A stretch of DNA of 64,000 bases from CAZJLP01 sp964546955 (GCA_964546955.1 CAZJLP010000012.1:1-64000); one strand, 5' to 3'; counted from the first letter of the stretch, positions 1 through 9,389 are shown. The notes: a model not told the origin generated them from the sequence alone. Translations and numbers: made by a program.

Positions 1-341
1 GGCATGATGAAATTGAAGAACGCCGCCGACAGAGGCATGACCGCGAGAAAGATCATGGTGGTCGCGTGCATCGTGAACATTTCGTTATACGCCTGGTGCG
101 TCAGAAACGTGTTGTTCGGCACCGCGAGTTGGATGCGGATCAGCAGCGCCTCGAACCCGCCGACCAGGAAGAAAAGCAAGGCCGACATTCCGTAGAGAAT
201 GCCGATGCGCTTGTGGTCGACCGTGGTCAGCCAGCTGACAATCCCGGTCTTGGTCGTGGGCCGGGTGAAGATCCACGTGCGTTTTTCGGCGTGAGGAGCG
301 TCTTTGCCGATAAAGCCGTCTCTAGCGAGTGCGTCGTCCAT
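1..341 (-). CDS. ctaD: Cytochrome c oxidase subunit I, N-terminal part (runs off the left edge)
   Basis: This is the catalytic heme-copper subunit of an aa3/caa3-type terminal oxidase, in the inner membrane. Only the first 113 codons or so are in the window. An ATG at 341 opens a frame that reads to the edge without a stop. It contains the family hallmark TTVDHKRIGILYGM near residue 40, the first membrane helix, and the segment NEMFTMHATTMIF, whose histidine is the expected low-spin heme a ligand. The gene lies 40 bp downstream of subunit II on the same strand, the usual order for coxB-ctaD. The catalytic residues of later helices lie outside the window. Confidence 0.93.
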   Translation of the reverse strand, partial: MDDALARDGFIGKDAPHAEKRTWIFTRPTTKTGIVSWLTTVDHKRIGILYGMSALLFFLVGGFEALLIRIQLAVPNNTFLTHQAYNEMFTMHATTMIFLAVMPLSAAFFNFIM

Positions 342-381
342 TTGGGTGAGTGCGAAAGTTGAAGGGTGCCGTGCTCGGCGC

Positions 382-1656
382 TTATTTGAGGCTGTGGAGG
401 TAGGCTACAAGGGCGCGGGCTTCGTCGTCGTTGACTTCGAACTGCTTTTTCCAGCCATCCGTCGCGGCGTCTCGAATCAAATAGCCGCCGTACCACATCT
501 TATTGCCGGGTTTGACGTCATTTGGCGCCACCAGCCAGCGGTGCAGATTGGCGGGAGTATTTTCGAGCAGGCCTGCCGCAACCGTCGAACGCGAGCCGAT
601 GTGGGTCAAATCCGGGCCCGCAATTCCGGCGCCTTCGTGGCCCCGCACGGTGTGACAGCCGACGCAGGTTTTATCCTGAAAGAGCTTCCGGCCGCGGGCG
701 ACTAGGGCTGGGTCTTCGTCCGCGCTCGGGGTCTGCCATTTCTGCCAAGTGCCGAAGGGGTCGGCGTCGAACTCCTTGGACCAGCCCGGCGCGTTGCGTT
801 TGGGGGGCTCAATCTTGTAGCTGGCGAACTGGGCTTTGGGCTTCTCGTTTGGATTGACGTTGCGAGCGGCCGTTTTCTGCGCGGCAAGCCAGGCGGCCCA
901 ATCCTTCTCGGAAAGGGCGATTACCCGGAAACGCATGACCGCGTGAGATTCCCCACAGTACTCGGCGCATTGGCCCCAGAAATACCCCGGGTTATCTGCC
1001 TTGAGCCAGAGGTAGTTCCCGCGGTTGGGGATCATGTCGACCTTGCCCGCCAGCTTTGGCACCCACCAGCTGTGGATGACGTCTACCGTTCGGAGATTAA
1101 CATGGACGGCGCGGCCGGCCGGGATTACTAACTCGTTGCCAGTGACTAGGTTAATCTTGCCCGCGTTGTTCGGCAGATCGATCTGCTCGTGAGGATATTC
1201 GAATTTGAACCACCATTGGTAACCGGTCGCCGTGACTTCGTAGGAGTTGGCCTTCTCCGATTCCGGTACGTCGTAGGTGTACCAGATATTTTTCACCGTT
1301 GGGATCGCGATCACCACTAGGGCGAGAATGGACGCACCGATCAGGCCCAACTCCACCAGCGGATTGCCATGGCCTTGAGGGGGCGGTTCCGCGTGCTCGT
1401 CGGCCGCGTTGCGCGCCTTGAACTTAAGGGTCGCATAGGCAAGGACCGCAGAAACCAGGATGAAGATGACCAGAGTCACCCAAACCGTGACGTAAAACAC
1501 TTCCAGTTGCGCTTTTGCGACAGGGCCCTGCGTGTCGAAGGTCGACTGTGGACCCTCGATCCACGACCAACCGCCCAGGAAGAGCGGGGAGCAAGCGATG
1601 GCCAGACGGGCGAGGCCGCGACCAAGAAGGCTACGAAGAAATGAAAAGGCGATCAT
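382..1656 (-). CDS. coxB: Cytochrome c oxidase subunit II fused to cytochrome c (caa3 type)
   Basis: The 424-residue protein takes electrons from a donor through CuA to subunit I. Seen: an N-terminal signal-like segment, membrane helices at about 53-77 and 101-120, and a cupredoxin domain with CuA ligands H195, C230, C234, H238 and M241 in the motif CAEYCGESHAVM. A C-terminal cytochrome c domain has CVGCH at 331-335 and a likely axial Met in GNKMW near 387. The fusion defines the caa3 class, which can accept electrons from small soluble or lipid-anchored donors. An in-frame GTG at 1680 would add eight residues. The ATG at 1656 was preferred because it gives a cleaner signal sequence (MIAFSFLRSLLGRG). 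It is probably co-transcribed with ctaD. Confidence 0.95.
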   Translation of the reverse strand: MIAFSFLRSLLGRGLARLAIACSPLFLGGWSWIEGPQSTFDTQGPVAKAQLEVFYVTVWVTLVIFILVSAVLAYATLKFKARNAADEHAEPPPQGHGNPLVELGLIGASILALVVIAIPTVKNIWYTYDVPESEKANSYEVTATGYQWWFKFEYPHEQIDLPNNAGKINLVTGNELVIPAGRAVHVNLRTVDVIHSWWVPKLAGKVDMIPNRGNYLWLKADNPGYFWGQCAEYCGESHAVMRFRVIALSEKDWAAWLAAQKTAARNVNPNEKPKAQFASYKIEPPKRNAPGWSKEFDADPFGTWQKWQTPSADEDPALVARGRKLFQDKTCVGCHTVRGHEGAGIAGPDLTHIGSRSTVAAGLLENTPANLHRWLVAPNDVKPGNKMWYGGYLIRDAATDGWKKQFEVNDDEARALVAYLHSLK

Positions 1657-1892
1657 GTGGATTCGACAGAGCAAGGGCACCGGTCAGGCCGACAGGGTGC
1701 GCAGGTCGCACAAGCGTTCGTATGCGTTAAGGTATTTCAAGCTATAAACCCAGTTGATTACCGGAGTTTGCGAGAAGACAGCAAGCCTCAGGATTCTCTA
1801 TTAATAATCCTGCGCAGCGCATAAGCGGCGGGAGTCTCTTGGGGGCAACCGCATCGCCAGTGTTGCGCTTCCGACTCGGCACGACATGGGTG

Positions 1893-2411
1893 ATGACTGT
1901 CATGAAAACCGTCACCCTCTCACTTTGTGCCAGCTTGATCCTCTTCGCGGGTTGCTCCAAGAAGGAAACTGCCTCCTCCGGGGCCGCCGATTCCGCGAAA
2001 GGCTCAGCCGCCTCAGCTTCCGCCACGTCCGGCCCGCGCGAAGTGGTCGTGACGGGGAACGATACGATGAAGTTCGATGTGACCCGCATCGAAGCGAAAG
2101 CCGGCGAGGAGCTGAAGATCGTTCTGAAAAACGTGGGCGCAGCGCCGAAAGTGGCGATGGGTCACAATTTGATCGTCCTCAAACCGGGCACGAACACGGA
2201 TGCTTACGCCATGGCGGCCATGACCTCCGCGGCCACCGAATACCAACCGTCCGCACTCGCCGATCAAGTGGTGGCGGCGACCAAGCTGCTCGGGCCGAAG
2301 GAAACCGACCAGGTGGTGCTCAAGGGGCTCGCCGCCGGCGAATATCCCTACGTCTGCACATTTCCGGGACACTATCAGTCGGGCATGAAGGGTGTCTTGG
2401 TGGTCAAATAA
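1893..2411 (+). CDS. Azurin/plastocyanin-like blue copper lipoprotein
   Basis: The 172-residue secreted protein has a lipoprotein signal (LILFAGC, Cys21 as the lipidated residue) and then a low-complexity Ala/Ser linker. The cupredoxin domain carries azurin-type copper ligands: H91 in MGHNLIVL, C155 and H160 in YVCTFPGHY, and M165. It is a single-electron carrier that should be anchored to a membrane facing the periplasm. It is divergent from and adjacent to the caa3 oxidase genes, so it may be an electron donor to that oxidase (inference). Starts at 1893 (MTVMKT) and 1902 (MKTVTL) are both possible; a TTG at 1839 would spoil the signal peptide. Confidence 0.88.
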   Translation: MTVMKTVTLSLCASLILFAGCSKKETASSGAADSAKGSAASASATSGPREVVVTGNDTMKFDVTRIEAKAGEELKIVLKNVGAAPKVAMGHNLIVLKPGTNTDAYAMAAMTSAATEYQPSALADQVVAATKLLGPKETDQVVLKGLAAGEYPYVCTFPGHYQSGMKGVLVVK

Positions 2412-2743
2412 TAGCATTCGCCGGGTGTGGCTCAGTCGAGGGTTGAGAGTTGAGAGACGGGCGCGATCGTTTGGTGCCCGTTCGTTAGCTTTTTCTCATT
2501 GCTGCGCCGGGGGCTCGCCGCCGTTCTCCCGGGACCGTCAATGAGACGCGGAGGAATGGTTTGAAAGTGGAGCCCGCCTACCGGCGGGCTGTTCGCGTCG
2601 GTGTGCTGGCGACGTCGTACTCGACCAATCCCGCAGACGCGGGATTGCGCCCGACGCACGGGGTGCACCTCTGGCTTTCAGTTTTCAGCCGAGTCAGGAA
2701 GGCGGCCTTGCCTTCGGGGCTGCGGGCGGCAGCATTGCGGTCG
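2412..2743. other. Gene-free stretch between the copper lipoprotein and the MoxR operon
   Basis: About 330 bp with no convincing gene. A TTG-started upstream extension of the following frame exists from 2561, but its predicted peptide is unlike a signal or membrane segment. The stretch holds two perfect short hairpins (listed separately) and a motif gagggttgagagt near 2439 that recurs near 48226. It presumably contains the promoter of the operon that begins at 2744, but I could not pick a clear -35/-10 pair. Confidence 0.5.
2571..2646. repeat. Pair of perfect 8-bp-stem hairpins
   Basis: 2571-2590 reads AGCCCGCC-TACC-GGCGGGCT. 2627-2646 reads AATCCCGC-AGAC-GCGGGATT. Each has an 8 bp perfect stem and a 4 nt loop, and they lie 36 bp apart. 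Neither is followed by a T-run on either strand, so they do not look like simple intrinsic terminators. They could be RNA leader structures of the operon or protein-binding palindromes. Confidence 0.7.
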
Positions 2744-4039
2744 ATGTCGCACGAACGTTCCCGGCGTTATTGGGAAACAGCTTCAGGTCGTCTGGCGGGC
2801 AGGATCAATCTCGCGCTCTGGTGTGAGCGTTTTGCTCCGGTCGCGTTTGCGATCGCGTCGATCGGAGCCGTGGCTCTCTACGCAGCGCGGCGAGTGGGCG
2901 AGGAACAAGTCAGCCGGGGCTCGTGGCTGCTGGCGGCGGCGCTAGGAGTGGCCGGCGGGGTGGTCGTGTGGCGGGCGAAATCGCACTTTTTTCGGGCGGC
3001 TGACGCACGGGTTTTGCTCGAAGCCAGCTTTCGGCTCGATGCGAGGCTGACCGCCGCCACCGAGGGGGTGACGGGCTGGCCCACCCCGGCGGAGCTGCCT
3101 TCCATTCTTCGTTGGCGTATGGGACCCACGGCGACGTGGCTGTCGGCGGCGGCGGCGCTGGTCGCGGGCAGTCTCTGGCTGCCGGTGCCTCGTTCCGCCG
3201 CGCGAGCGCCCGTCGCCACGGAAAAACCGCCGGCCCTCGCGCAGACCGAGGCCCTCCTGCAGCAAATCAAGGAAATCGCGGTCGCCGAGCCGAAATCGAT
3301 CGAACAACTCGAACAAAAAGCGCAGGAACTCGCGCACCGTCCGCCCGAGCAACAGTACACCCATTCCGGACTCGAGGCGGCGGATACGCTGCGCGAACAA
3401 ACGCTGTCGGCCCTGGAAAACCTTGCGCGGAAATTCGAATCGGCCGAGACGGCATTGAAGGCGCTCGAACAAAATGCCTCCGCGCTCACCGACGAACAAT
3501 TGAACAATGCCGCCGGCAATCTCTCGACCGCTCTCGAGGGGATGCGGGACGGCAAACTGGCCGCAGCGGAGACGCTGCAAGCCGCTTTGAACGGGCTGGA
3601 CGCCTCCAAGCTTCGCAGCCTCACGCCCGAGCAGATGGCCGAACTGCGCAAAAAAATGGCGGACGCGGGGCAACGTTCGCGCGGCGTGCGCGGCGCGGCG
3701 GGACAGGTCCAGGTCGCGACGCTCGACAAAAATGCGCCGGCGATGGAGGCGGGAGGGGGAACGGAAGACGATGGCTCCCCGTCGCCGCTGAGCTTTTCCG
3801 AAACGCCGACCGACGCGAAAGCAAACAAGATCGAACGGCTCTCCTCGCTGGACGACAATCCGCCGGCCCTCGGAGACTTGGTGGAGATCACGCGTGATAA
3901 GCACGAAAACGATCCGAACAAACCCGCGGGAGCCGCCACGGCAGGCGCCGTGGCCGAACCCTCGCGCGGGAGCGAAGCCGCCTGGGTGGAGCGTCTGACC
4001 CCGGCCGAGCGCGCCGCCCTGAAAACTTTTTTTAAGTAG
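2744..4039 (+). CDS. Membrane protein with long Ala/Glu-rich helical region, first gene of the MoxR operon
   Basis: The 431-residue protein is not recognised as a named family. Seen: three hydrophobic segments in the first 150 residues (about 30-50, 58-76 and 127-146), then a long charged helical region (about 165-330) rich in E, Q, A and L that is likely coiled coil, then a polar tail ending in KTFFK. The arrangement fits an inner-membrane anchor with a large soluble domain. ATG 2744 (MSHERSRRYW) was chosen over the in-frame TTG at 2561. The gene is 44 bp upstream of the MoxR ATPase, so it likely belongs to that operon and may act with the VWA proteins at the membrane. The function is unknown. 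Confidence 0.75.
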   Translation: MSHERSRRYWETASGRLAGRINLALWCERFAPVAFAIASIGAVALYAARRVGEEQVSRGSWLLAAALGVAGGVVVWRAKSHFFRAADARVLLEASFRLDARLTAATEGVTGWPTPAELPSILRWRMGPTATWLSAAAALVAGSLWLPVPRSAARAPVATEKPPALAQTEALLQQIKEIAVAEPKSIEQLEQKAQELAHRPPEQQYTHSGLEAADTLREQTLSALENLARKFESAETALKALEQNASALTDEQLNNAAGNLSTALEGMRDGKLAAAETLQAALNGLDASKLRSLTPEQMAELRKKMADAGQRSRGVRGAAGQVQVATLDKNAPAMEAGGGTEDDGSPSPLSFSETPTDAKANKIERLSSLDDNPPALGDLVEITRDKHENDPNKPAGAATAGAVAEPSRGSEAAWVERLTPAERAALKTFFK

Positions 4040-4083
4040 CGATTTTCGCATCCTCACTATTGTCTTCCGCGTCCGCTTCACGC

Positions 4084-5115
4084 ATGAGCAAAACGTCTCT
4101 GTCCGTCTTGTCCGACTCCGAATTGACCCAGGCTGCCCGGGCTCTCGAGCGACTGCTCGACACGCTGGACACCGTGCTTTTCGGGCAGCGACCCTTGATC
4201 GAACTCGTGGTCGGCGGCGTTCTGGCCCGCGGACACATCCTGCTGGAGGGTTTGCCCGGGCTCGGAAAAACCGAATTGGTCAAGGGTCTGGCGAAATCGC
4301 TGGGGCTCGAATCCCGCCGCGTGCAATTCACGCCGGACCTGCTTCCCGGCGACATCACCGGAAATCCGCTGCTGCAGGATATCGACGGACGCCGGCAATT
4401 CGTTTTCCAGCGCGGTCCGATCTTTACCAATATTCTGCTGGCCGACGAAATCAATCGAGCCTCGCCCAAGACGCAGTCCGCGCTGCTCGAGGCGATGCAG
4501 GAGCGCCGGGTGAGCGCGGGAGGCGATACGCACACGCTGCCCGACCCGTTTTTCGTCCTGGCGACACAGAACCCGATCGAACTCGAAGGCACTTACCCGC
4601 TGCCGGAGGCGCAGCTGGATCGCTTCCTGTTCAAGCTCGATGTGCAGCGCAACGCGGCGGAAGTCTTGCAGCGGATCGTGCTGAACCGAGAGATCGGGCA
4701 GGAGCCGGAGGTCGCGCCGGTTTTGTCGCGCGATGAGTTTCTCCAGCTTCTCGCGATGGTGCGACGCGTCCATGTGCCGGAAGTCGTCGCGAACTACATC
4801 GCGCGGCTGGTGCACGGCACCCACGCGGGCGAGTCGGAGGCGTCAGCGGGAGTGCGCTACGGGGCGAGCCCGCGCGCAGCGCTCGCGCTGGCCGCGGCGG
4901 CGAAAGCGCGAGGACTTCGCCACGGCCGTCCGCACGCGAGTTTCGAGGACGTACAGAGTGTGGCGCCGGCCGTGCTCACGCACCGTATCCTGCTGGACCA
5001 TACGGCCAGGCTCGACGGCTTGACGGCGCAGGAGGTTGTCAAGAAGTTGCTCGCAGAGGTTTCGGCCCAGGCGAAACCTCTGCCCACCTCGCTGAGCGCG
5101 GCGAAAATCGCATGA
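4084..5115 (+). CDS. MoxR-family AAA+ ATPase
   Basis: The 343-residue cytoplasmic ATPase belongs to the MoxR group, which acts as chaperone or maturation factor for partner proteins with VWA domains. Seen: Walker A GLPGLGKT at 56-63, Walker B LLADEIN near 118-124, and sensor-1 ATQNPIE. The C-terminal helical lid follows. The length is normal for the family. The next gene overlaps its stop codon, and DUF58 and VWA genes lie downstream, the classic MoxR-DUF58-BatA arrangement. The ATG at 4084 is preferred over a TTG at 4060. A direct role in aerotolerance, as claimed for Bacteroides Bat proteins, cannot be concluded from sequence. Confidence 0.93.
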   Translation: MSKTSLSVLSDSELTQAARALERLLDTLDTVLFGQRPLIELVVGGVLARGHILLEGLPGLGKTELVKGLAKSLGLESRRVQFTPDLLPGDITGNPLLQDIDGRRQFVFQRGPIFTNILLADEINRASPKTQSALLEAMQERRVSAGGDTHTLPDPFFVLATQNPIELEGTYPLPEAQLDRFLFKLDVQRNAAEVLQRIVLNREIGQEPEVAPVLSRDEFLQLLAMVRRVHVPEVVANYIARLVHGTHAGESEASAGVRYGASPRAALALAAAAKARGLRHGRPHASFEDVQSVAPAVLTHRILLDHTARLDGLTAQEVVKKLLAEVSAQAKPLPTSLSAAKIA

Positions 5116-6878
5116 GTCGCCGGTCTTTCGCCGTTCGCCCCCCGCGCATGAAGGCGTGGCTGACTTGCGCGATGGCGGTTCTTTTCGCGCTTGCACCCAT
5201 GAGGAGCGCGAGCGGGAAGGAGGCCAGCATGAACGTCGGCATGAATTCGAACTCCGGCGCGACCATCAAGATCACCACCGTCACCGGTTTTGCGGTGGGA
5301 GCGGGTTTTTTGCCGGTCCTGGTCCGGATCGAGAATCGCGTCCCGGAGGCGCGGGTTTGGCAGGCTCGGATGACGGTGGGGATTGAAAATGCCGGCACGG
5401 CGCTCGATAGCTCCTATCGATTTTCCGTCCCCGCGCTCAGCACACAAGAGACGGTCGTTTTTGTCCCCACCACCGGGATTTCCTCGCCCCACACGTACGT
5501 CCCGCTGCGCGCCCAATTCGAAGGGCCCGGGGTCCAGCCTGGGTTGTCATTGCAGATCGCGCTCTCCCCAACCCACAGCGGCGGGGGCTCGGCCCTCAAC
5601 CTCGCGCCCATCGCAACCACCCCCGTGACGGAAGCGGCGCTGCGCGCAATCTGGCCGCATCAGCCCGGCCCTCGTGCCGCCTCCGGCCCGCGCCGCCCGG
5701 GGTCTTCTGAGATGCCTCTTGCGATTGTCGACCCGTCGTCGTGGCCGGCCGATTGGCGCACCTGGTCGCTGTTTGCTTTCATCGTCATGACGGAGCGGGA
5801 GTGGGACGATCTCAGCCACGCGCGGCGAAGCGCGCTGCGCGATTGGGTGGCGATGGGGGGGCGGCTCGTACTGGCGCGCGATCCCGACGCCGGAGACGTC
5901 GCTCCGGCGCAGAAGGCCCCGCTGGGCCTCGGCCTCATGGTCAAACTGGGGAGCACGCTCGAGCAAGCGAAGCTCGCGGCTTTTTCGGAGCTGGGAATCT
6001 ATGCCACGGCGAATCGCGATCGACCGTGGGGCGACGTGGCCCCGCTGCTCACGACGGCGGACGATGCCCGCTGGACGATCGACACTTCCGTACGGTGGCC
6101 GGTGCTGTTTCTCGTCGCGTTTGGAATCGTGATCGGGCCGGTGAATTTTTTTGTGTTTGCTCCGCGCGGCCGCCGACACCGGCTCTTTTTCACCGTGCCG
6201 CTGTTGTCCCTGGCCGCGACGCTGATCTTGGGAGTATCGATCTTGTTGCGCGACGGTTTTGGCGGCGAAGGCACGCGACGCGCGCTCGTCCTGTTGGTGC
6301 CGGGAGAAAACAAGGCCGTGGTCATGCAGCAGCAAGTCGCGCGGACCGGAATGCTCGGAAGCCGGACGTTTCCCGTCGCGGAAGACACGGTGCTCGGCTA
6401 CGATAGGGAGGCCAGTGGCACTAGGGCTTCTCCGCGGACCAAACGAACGTTTGAGCGCTCGGCCGATGCGGCCTCGGGCGATTGGTTTACCAGCAGCGAA
6501 AAACAAACGCTTCAGCTCCGGCGAATCACACCCACACGAGCCCGGGTCGAATGGGTGGCCGGGGGGGCCGACGGCGCTGCGCCGGTGGTGCAATCGAGCC
6601 TCACGACGGTGCTGACGGATTTTCTCTATGTCGATTCGCAGGGTTCCGAGTGGACAGTGAACGAGCTTCCGCCGGGAAAGAGGGTGGCGCTGGTCCCCGT
6701 GGCCAAGACGAAACGGGGGTTGGCCGCGAGGCAGCAGTTTCAGCAGCGGCGGCCGGGCCATTTCTATGCGTCCGGCGGAGCCACCGACCTGGCACCGATT
6801 GCGACGTTGCAATCGATCAAGTGGGTCGACGATACAGTGCTGTACTGCGGCGCCGTGGAAAAGGCGGTCGAACGATGA
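5112..6878 (+). CDS. Exported membrane protein of the MoxR/ABC operon
   Basis: The 588-residue protein overlaps the moxR-like stop by 4 bp (ATGA). Seen: an N-terminal signal-like hydrophobic stretch (AWLTCAMAVLFALAP), a beta-rich extracytoplasmic part to about residue 200, and a segment WDDLSHARRSALRDWVAMGG followed by LVLA. That segment resembles the glutamine-amidotransferase-like fold often seen in membrane proteins of such operons. Two membrane helices follow (about 335-355 and 367-388), then a second soluble beta-rich domain. No enzyme motif was seen. Position directly before the ABC ATPase suggests it works with that transporter (inference). Confidence 0.75.
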   Translation: MSRRSFAVRPPRMKAWLTCAMAVLFALAPMRSASGKEASMNVGMNSNSGATIKITTVTGFAVGAGFLPVLVRIENRVPEARVWQARMTVGIENAGTALDSSYRFSVPALSTQETVVFVPTTGISSPHTYVPLRAQFEGPGVQPGLSLQIALSPTHSGGGSALNLAPIATTPVTEAALRAIWPHQPGPRAASGPRRPGSSEMPLAIVDPSSWPADWRTWSLFAFIVMTEREWDDLSHARRSALRDWVAMGGRLVLARDPDAGDVAPAQKAPLGLGLMVKLGSTLEQAKLAAFSELGIYATANRDRPWGDVAPLLTTADDARWTIDTSVRWPVLFLVAFGIVIGPVNFFVFAPRGRRHRLFFTVPLLSLAATLILGVSILLRDGFGGEGTRRALVLLVPGENKAVVMQQQVARTGMLGSRTFPVAEDTVLGYDREASGTRASPRTKRTFERSADAASGDWFTSSEKQTLQLRRITPTRARVEWVAGGADGAAPVVQSSLTTVLTDFLYVDSQGSEWTVNELPPGKRVALVPVAKTKRGLAARQQFQQRRPGHFYASGGATDLAPIATLQSIKWVDDTVLYCGAVEKAVER

Positions 6879-7873
6879 CCGCGCCATTGCTGCAAGTGGA
6901 GGGCGTGACGCGATGGTTCGAAAATGTCCACGCGGTCAATGGCGTCTCCTTCGATCTGGAGAAAGGCCAGGTGGTCGGCCTGATCGGCGCGAATGGCGCC
7001 GGCAAGACGACGACCATGCGCATCCTCGCCACGCTTGATGTGCCCGACTCGGGGCGGGTGCGGCTCGGCGGAGTCGACATCGTCGATTACCCCACGCGCG
7101 TCCGGCAGCACATCGGCTGGATGCCGGATCATTTCACCCCCTACAAGGATGTGACGGTGCGCGAATACCTCGATTTTTTCGGCCGCGCCTATGGTTTGGG
7201 GGGGAGGGACCTGGGAATGCGAGTGGACGAAGTGATGGATTTCACGGAGTTGCAGCCGCTCAGCGACCGCCTGAGCGACAAGCTGTCCAAGGGACAGACC
7301 CAGCGTCTTTGCCTCGGTCGGACGCTGCTGAACGATCCGGATTTCCTGATTCTGGACGAGCCGGCCGCCGGGCTCGATCCGAAAGCCCGGATCGAATTCA
7401 AAAATTTGATACGCGTCCTCCGCAATCGCGGGAAGACGCTGCTGATCAGTTCGCACATTCTGTCGGAGCTGGGCGAAATGTGCGATACGATGATCTTCAT
7501 GGACGGCGGCCGGTTGGTCCACCATGGCGACACCGAAAGCCTGCAGCGGGACGAAACCGCGACGGGCGTGATCTACGATATTTCCGTGACCGGTCCCATC
7601 GCGCCCCTGGCGGAGTGGCTCGCGGTGCGGCCGGGCTGGCGCGTGGTACAGGAGGAGCGCGACGGTGTGCGGGCCGAATTTCACCAAGTGGAGCCCGCCG
7701 CGCTTGCGGCCGAATTGCGCCGTCTGATCACGGACGGGATCGCGGTGGTCGAGTTTAGACGGTTGGAACGGCGTCTGGAAGATGCCTTCGTGGATATGCT
7801 CAAAGACGGGCGGCGCGCAGCCACTCGCACCGCGGCGCTACCGCCTCCACTTCCCGGCAATCCCGCACCATGA
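6875..7873 (+). CDS. ABC transporter ATP-binding protein (ABC-2 type)
   Basis: The 332-residue ATPase energises the membrane permease encoded next. Seen: Walker A GANGAGKTT near residue 41, Q-loop region around MPDHFTPY, signature LSKGQTQR, Walker B FLILDEPAAGLDP, and H-loop in SSHILSEL. The C-terminal 90 residues after the ATPase core are typical of the CcmA/NatA-like export group. It starts at ATG 6875, overlapping the upstream stop (ATGA), and its own stop overlaps the permease start, so translation is probably coupled. A much longer upstream frame from TTG 6482 is a reading-frame shadow of the preceding gene. Confidence 0.95.
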   Translation: MTAPLLQVEGVTRWFENVHAVNGVSFDLEKGQVVGLIGANGAGKTTTMRILATLDVPDSGRVRLGGVDIVDYPTRVRQHIGWMPDHFTPYKDVTVREYLDFFGRAYGLGGRDLGMRVDEVMDFTELQPLSDRLSDKLSKGQTQRLCLGRTLLNDPDFLILDEPAAGLDPKARIEFKNLIRVLRNRGKTLLISSHILSELGEMCDTMIFMDGGRLVHHGDTESLQRDETATGVIYDISVTGPIAPLAEWLAVRPGWRVVQEERDGVRAEFHQVEPAALAAELRRLITDGIAVVEFRRLERRLEDAFVDMLKDGRRAATRTAALPPPLPGNPAP

Positions 7874-9389
7874 CAACGCCTCCTGCCGTTCCGGCTTCGG
7901 CCAGCCCCGCGATTTCGCCCTCGTACGATATTCCTTTGTACGTGACCCCCATGTTGGTGAAGGAACTGCGCCAGGGGCTGCGCACAAACGGTTTTGCCGC
8001 CGTGTTCATCATTTTGCAGGTCGTGATGGTTTGCATGCTTCTGTTCGCTTTCGAAGTCAGGCCTTCCTTTCAGATGCGCGGCCTGTACGAAGCCGTGAAT
8101 GGTTTTTATTGGGCGCTGCTCGGCGCCTTTCTGCTGCTGGTCACGCCGCTGCGGGCGTTGAACACCTTGAGTTCCGAAATTGAAAGCAGAACGGTCGACC
8201 TANNNNNNNNNNNNNNNNNNNNNNNNTGCTCCTCACCCGACTCACCGCATGGAGGATTGTATTTGGAAAATGGGCGTCGTTGATGAGCCAGGCAGCGCTG
8301 GTGCTGCTGGCGCTGCTGCCCTACGGGGTGCTCCGCTATTTCTTCGGGTCGGTAAATTTGATCGAGGATCTGCAAATGCTCGGTGCGATGTTCCTCGGCA
8401 GCGCCATCCTGACCGCAGCCACCGTTTGGATGTCCGGCCAGCCGAAATTCTTCCGCGTCCTCGTGCCCGTCCTGATTGTGATCTTTTTCCAGGTCGGTGC
8501 CTCCGCGCTGTTTGGTCGATCGCGGTCGCCGCTTGGACGACTGGGGTCGACCTCGGAGGTGGCGGCAGCGCTGCTCGCGTTGTACTATGGGGGGCTCTTG
8601 TTGAGCTTTTTCCTCATCCAGGCGGTGCGGAGGCTGGCTCCGGGCGCGGAGAATCATTCGCCCGTCACGCGACTTCTCGGCGTTGCCGCGTTTCTGCCGG
8701 CGATCGGACTCGCGATTGCCCAAAAATCGTCCTTGGTCGGCCCCGCCATGGGCGTGGGGCTGATCGCCTTGTTTTTTGTGATCACGGTGGAACTCGCGTC
8801 GGGCCGGCCTCTGATGCCGGTTCACTGTCGGAATCTCTCTTCGCGTGGACGGTTATTGGGGTGGCTGGGCCGCCTTGTACTCCCCGGGTGGCCGAGCGCG
8901 GTGCTGTTCGCGGCGCTTGTCTTGGCTGTCTTTGCCGTGGCGAGCCTTTGGGCGCCAGCGAGGGTGTTTCCCGGTCCGAGTGAACGGGCCGCTTGGATTT
9001 CGGTGCTGGCCTGGCAGGCGCTCGTTTTTCCGGCTGTCGCGCTTTCCTTCGCCGGCCCCTCCACCGGCCTGCGGCTGGCGGGAGCGGCCTATTTCGTATT
9101 CCACGGAGTATTCGGAATCATCAGCGCGGTTGCGGGGAGCAAAGTTGTGGGGTTGACCGGCGCAAAGGGGCTCGCCTCCGCATTGGAGACCGTGGCTGAA
9201 GTGCTGCCTGTCTCCAGTTTTTGGATGAGTTTGGGCAAGCGGACCACGCCGGAGCCCGGCGAATTTATCGCGCAGGCTATCATCCTGGTGGTGCTTCTCG
9301 CGGTCGCGGTCCTCCAATCCCGGCCCTACTGGGCTCGGGTGCGCGAGTGGAGCGCGAGACGGGCCGATGAGACAACAGTCGCGCGGTGA
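7870..9389 (+). CDS. ABC-2 type permease (interrupted by an assembly gap)
   Basis: The integral membrane subunit pairs with the ABC ATPase just upstream. About twelve hydrophobic segments are visible. The reading frame before the N run ends in EIESRTVDL. After the run it resumes in another frame as LLTRLTAWRIVFGKW, which joins naturally to the first half. The 24 N therefore stand for a true gap of 3k+1 bases, and the gene is almost certainly intact rather than frameshifted. The start ATG overlaps the ATPase stop, and the stop overlaps the DUF58 start (TGATG). The likely role is export or a membrane-remodelling function in the MoxR/VWA operon. The substrate is unknown. Confidence 0.88.
8203..8226. 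other. Run of 24 N (assembly gap) inside the permease gene
   Basis: The gap falls between codons for VDL and LLTRL. Flanking frames differ, so the real missing length cannot be 24 and must leave remainder 1 on division by 3. A single missing base would give VDLLLLTRLTAW, which reads as a continuous permease. Confidence 0.95.

Noticed and set aside
6482..6874. N-terminal extension of the ABC ATPase from a TTG
   Set aside because: It overlaps the upstream gene by nearly 400 bp in another frame; the ATG at 6875 starts the expected ATPase fold and overlaps the stop codon of the previous gene.
7870..9389. Frameshifted permease pseudogene
   Set aside because: The frame change coincides exactly with the N run and both halves join into a normal permease, so an assembly gap explains it.
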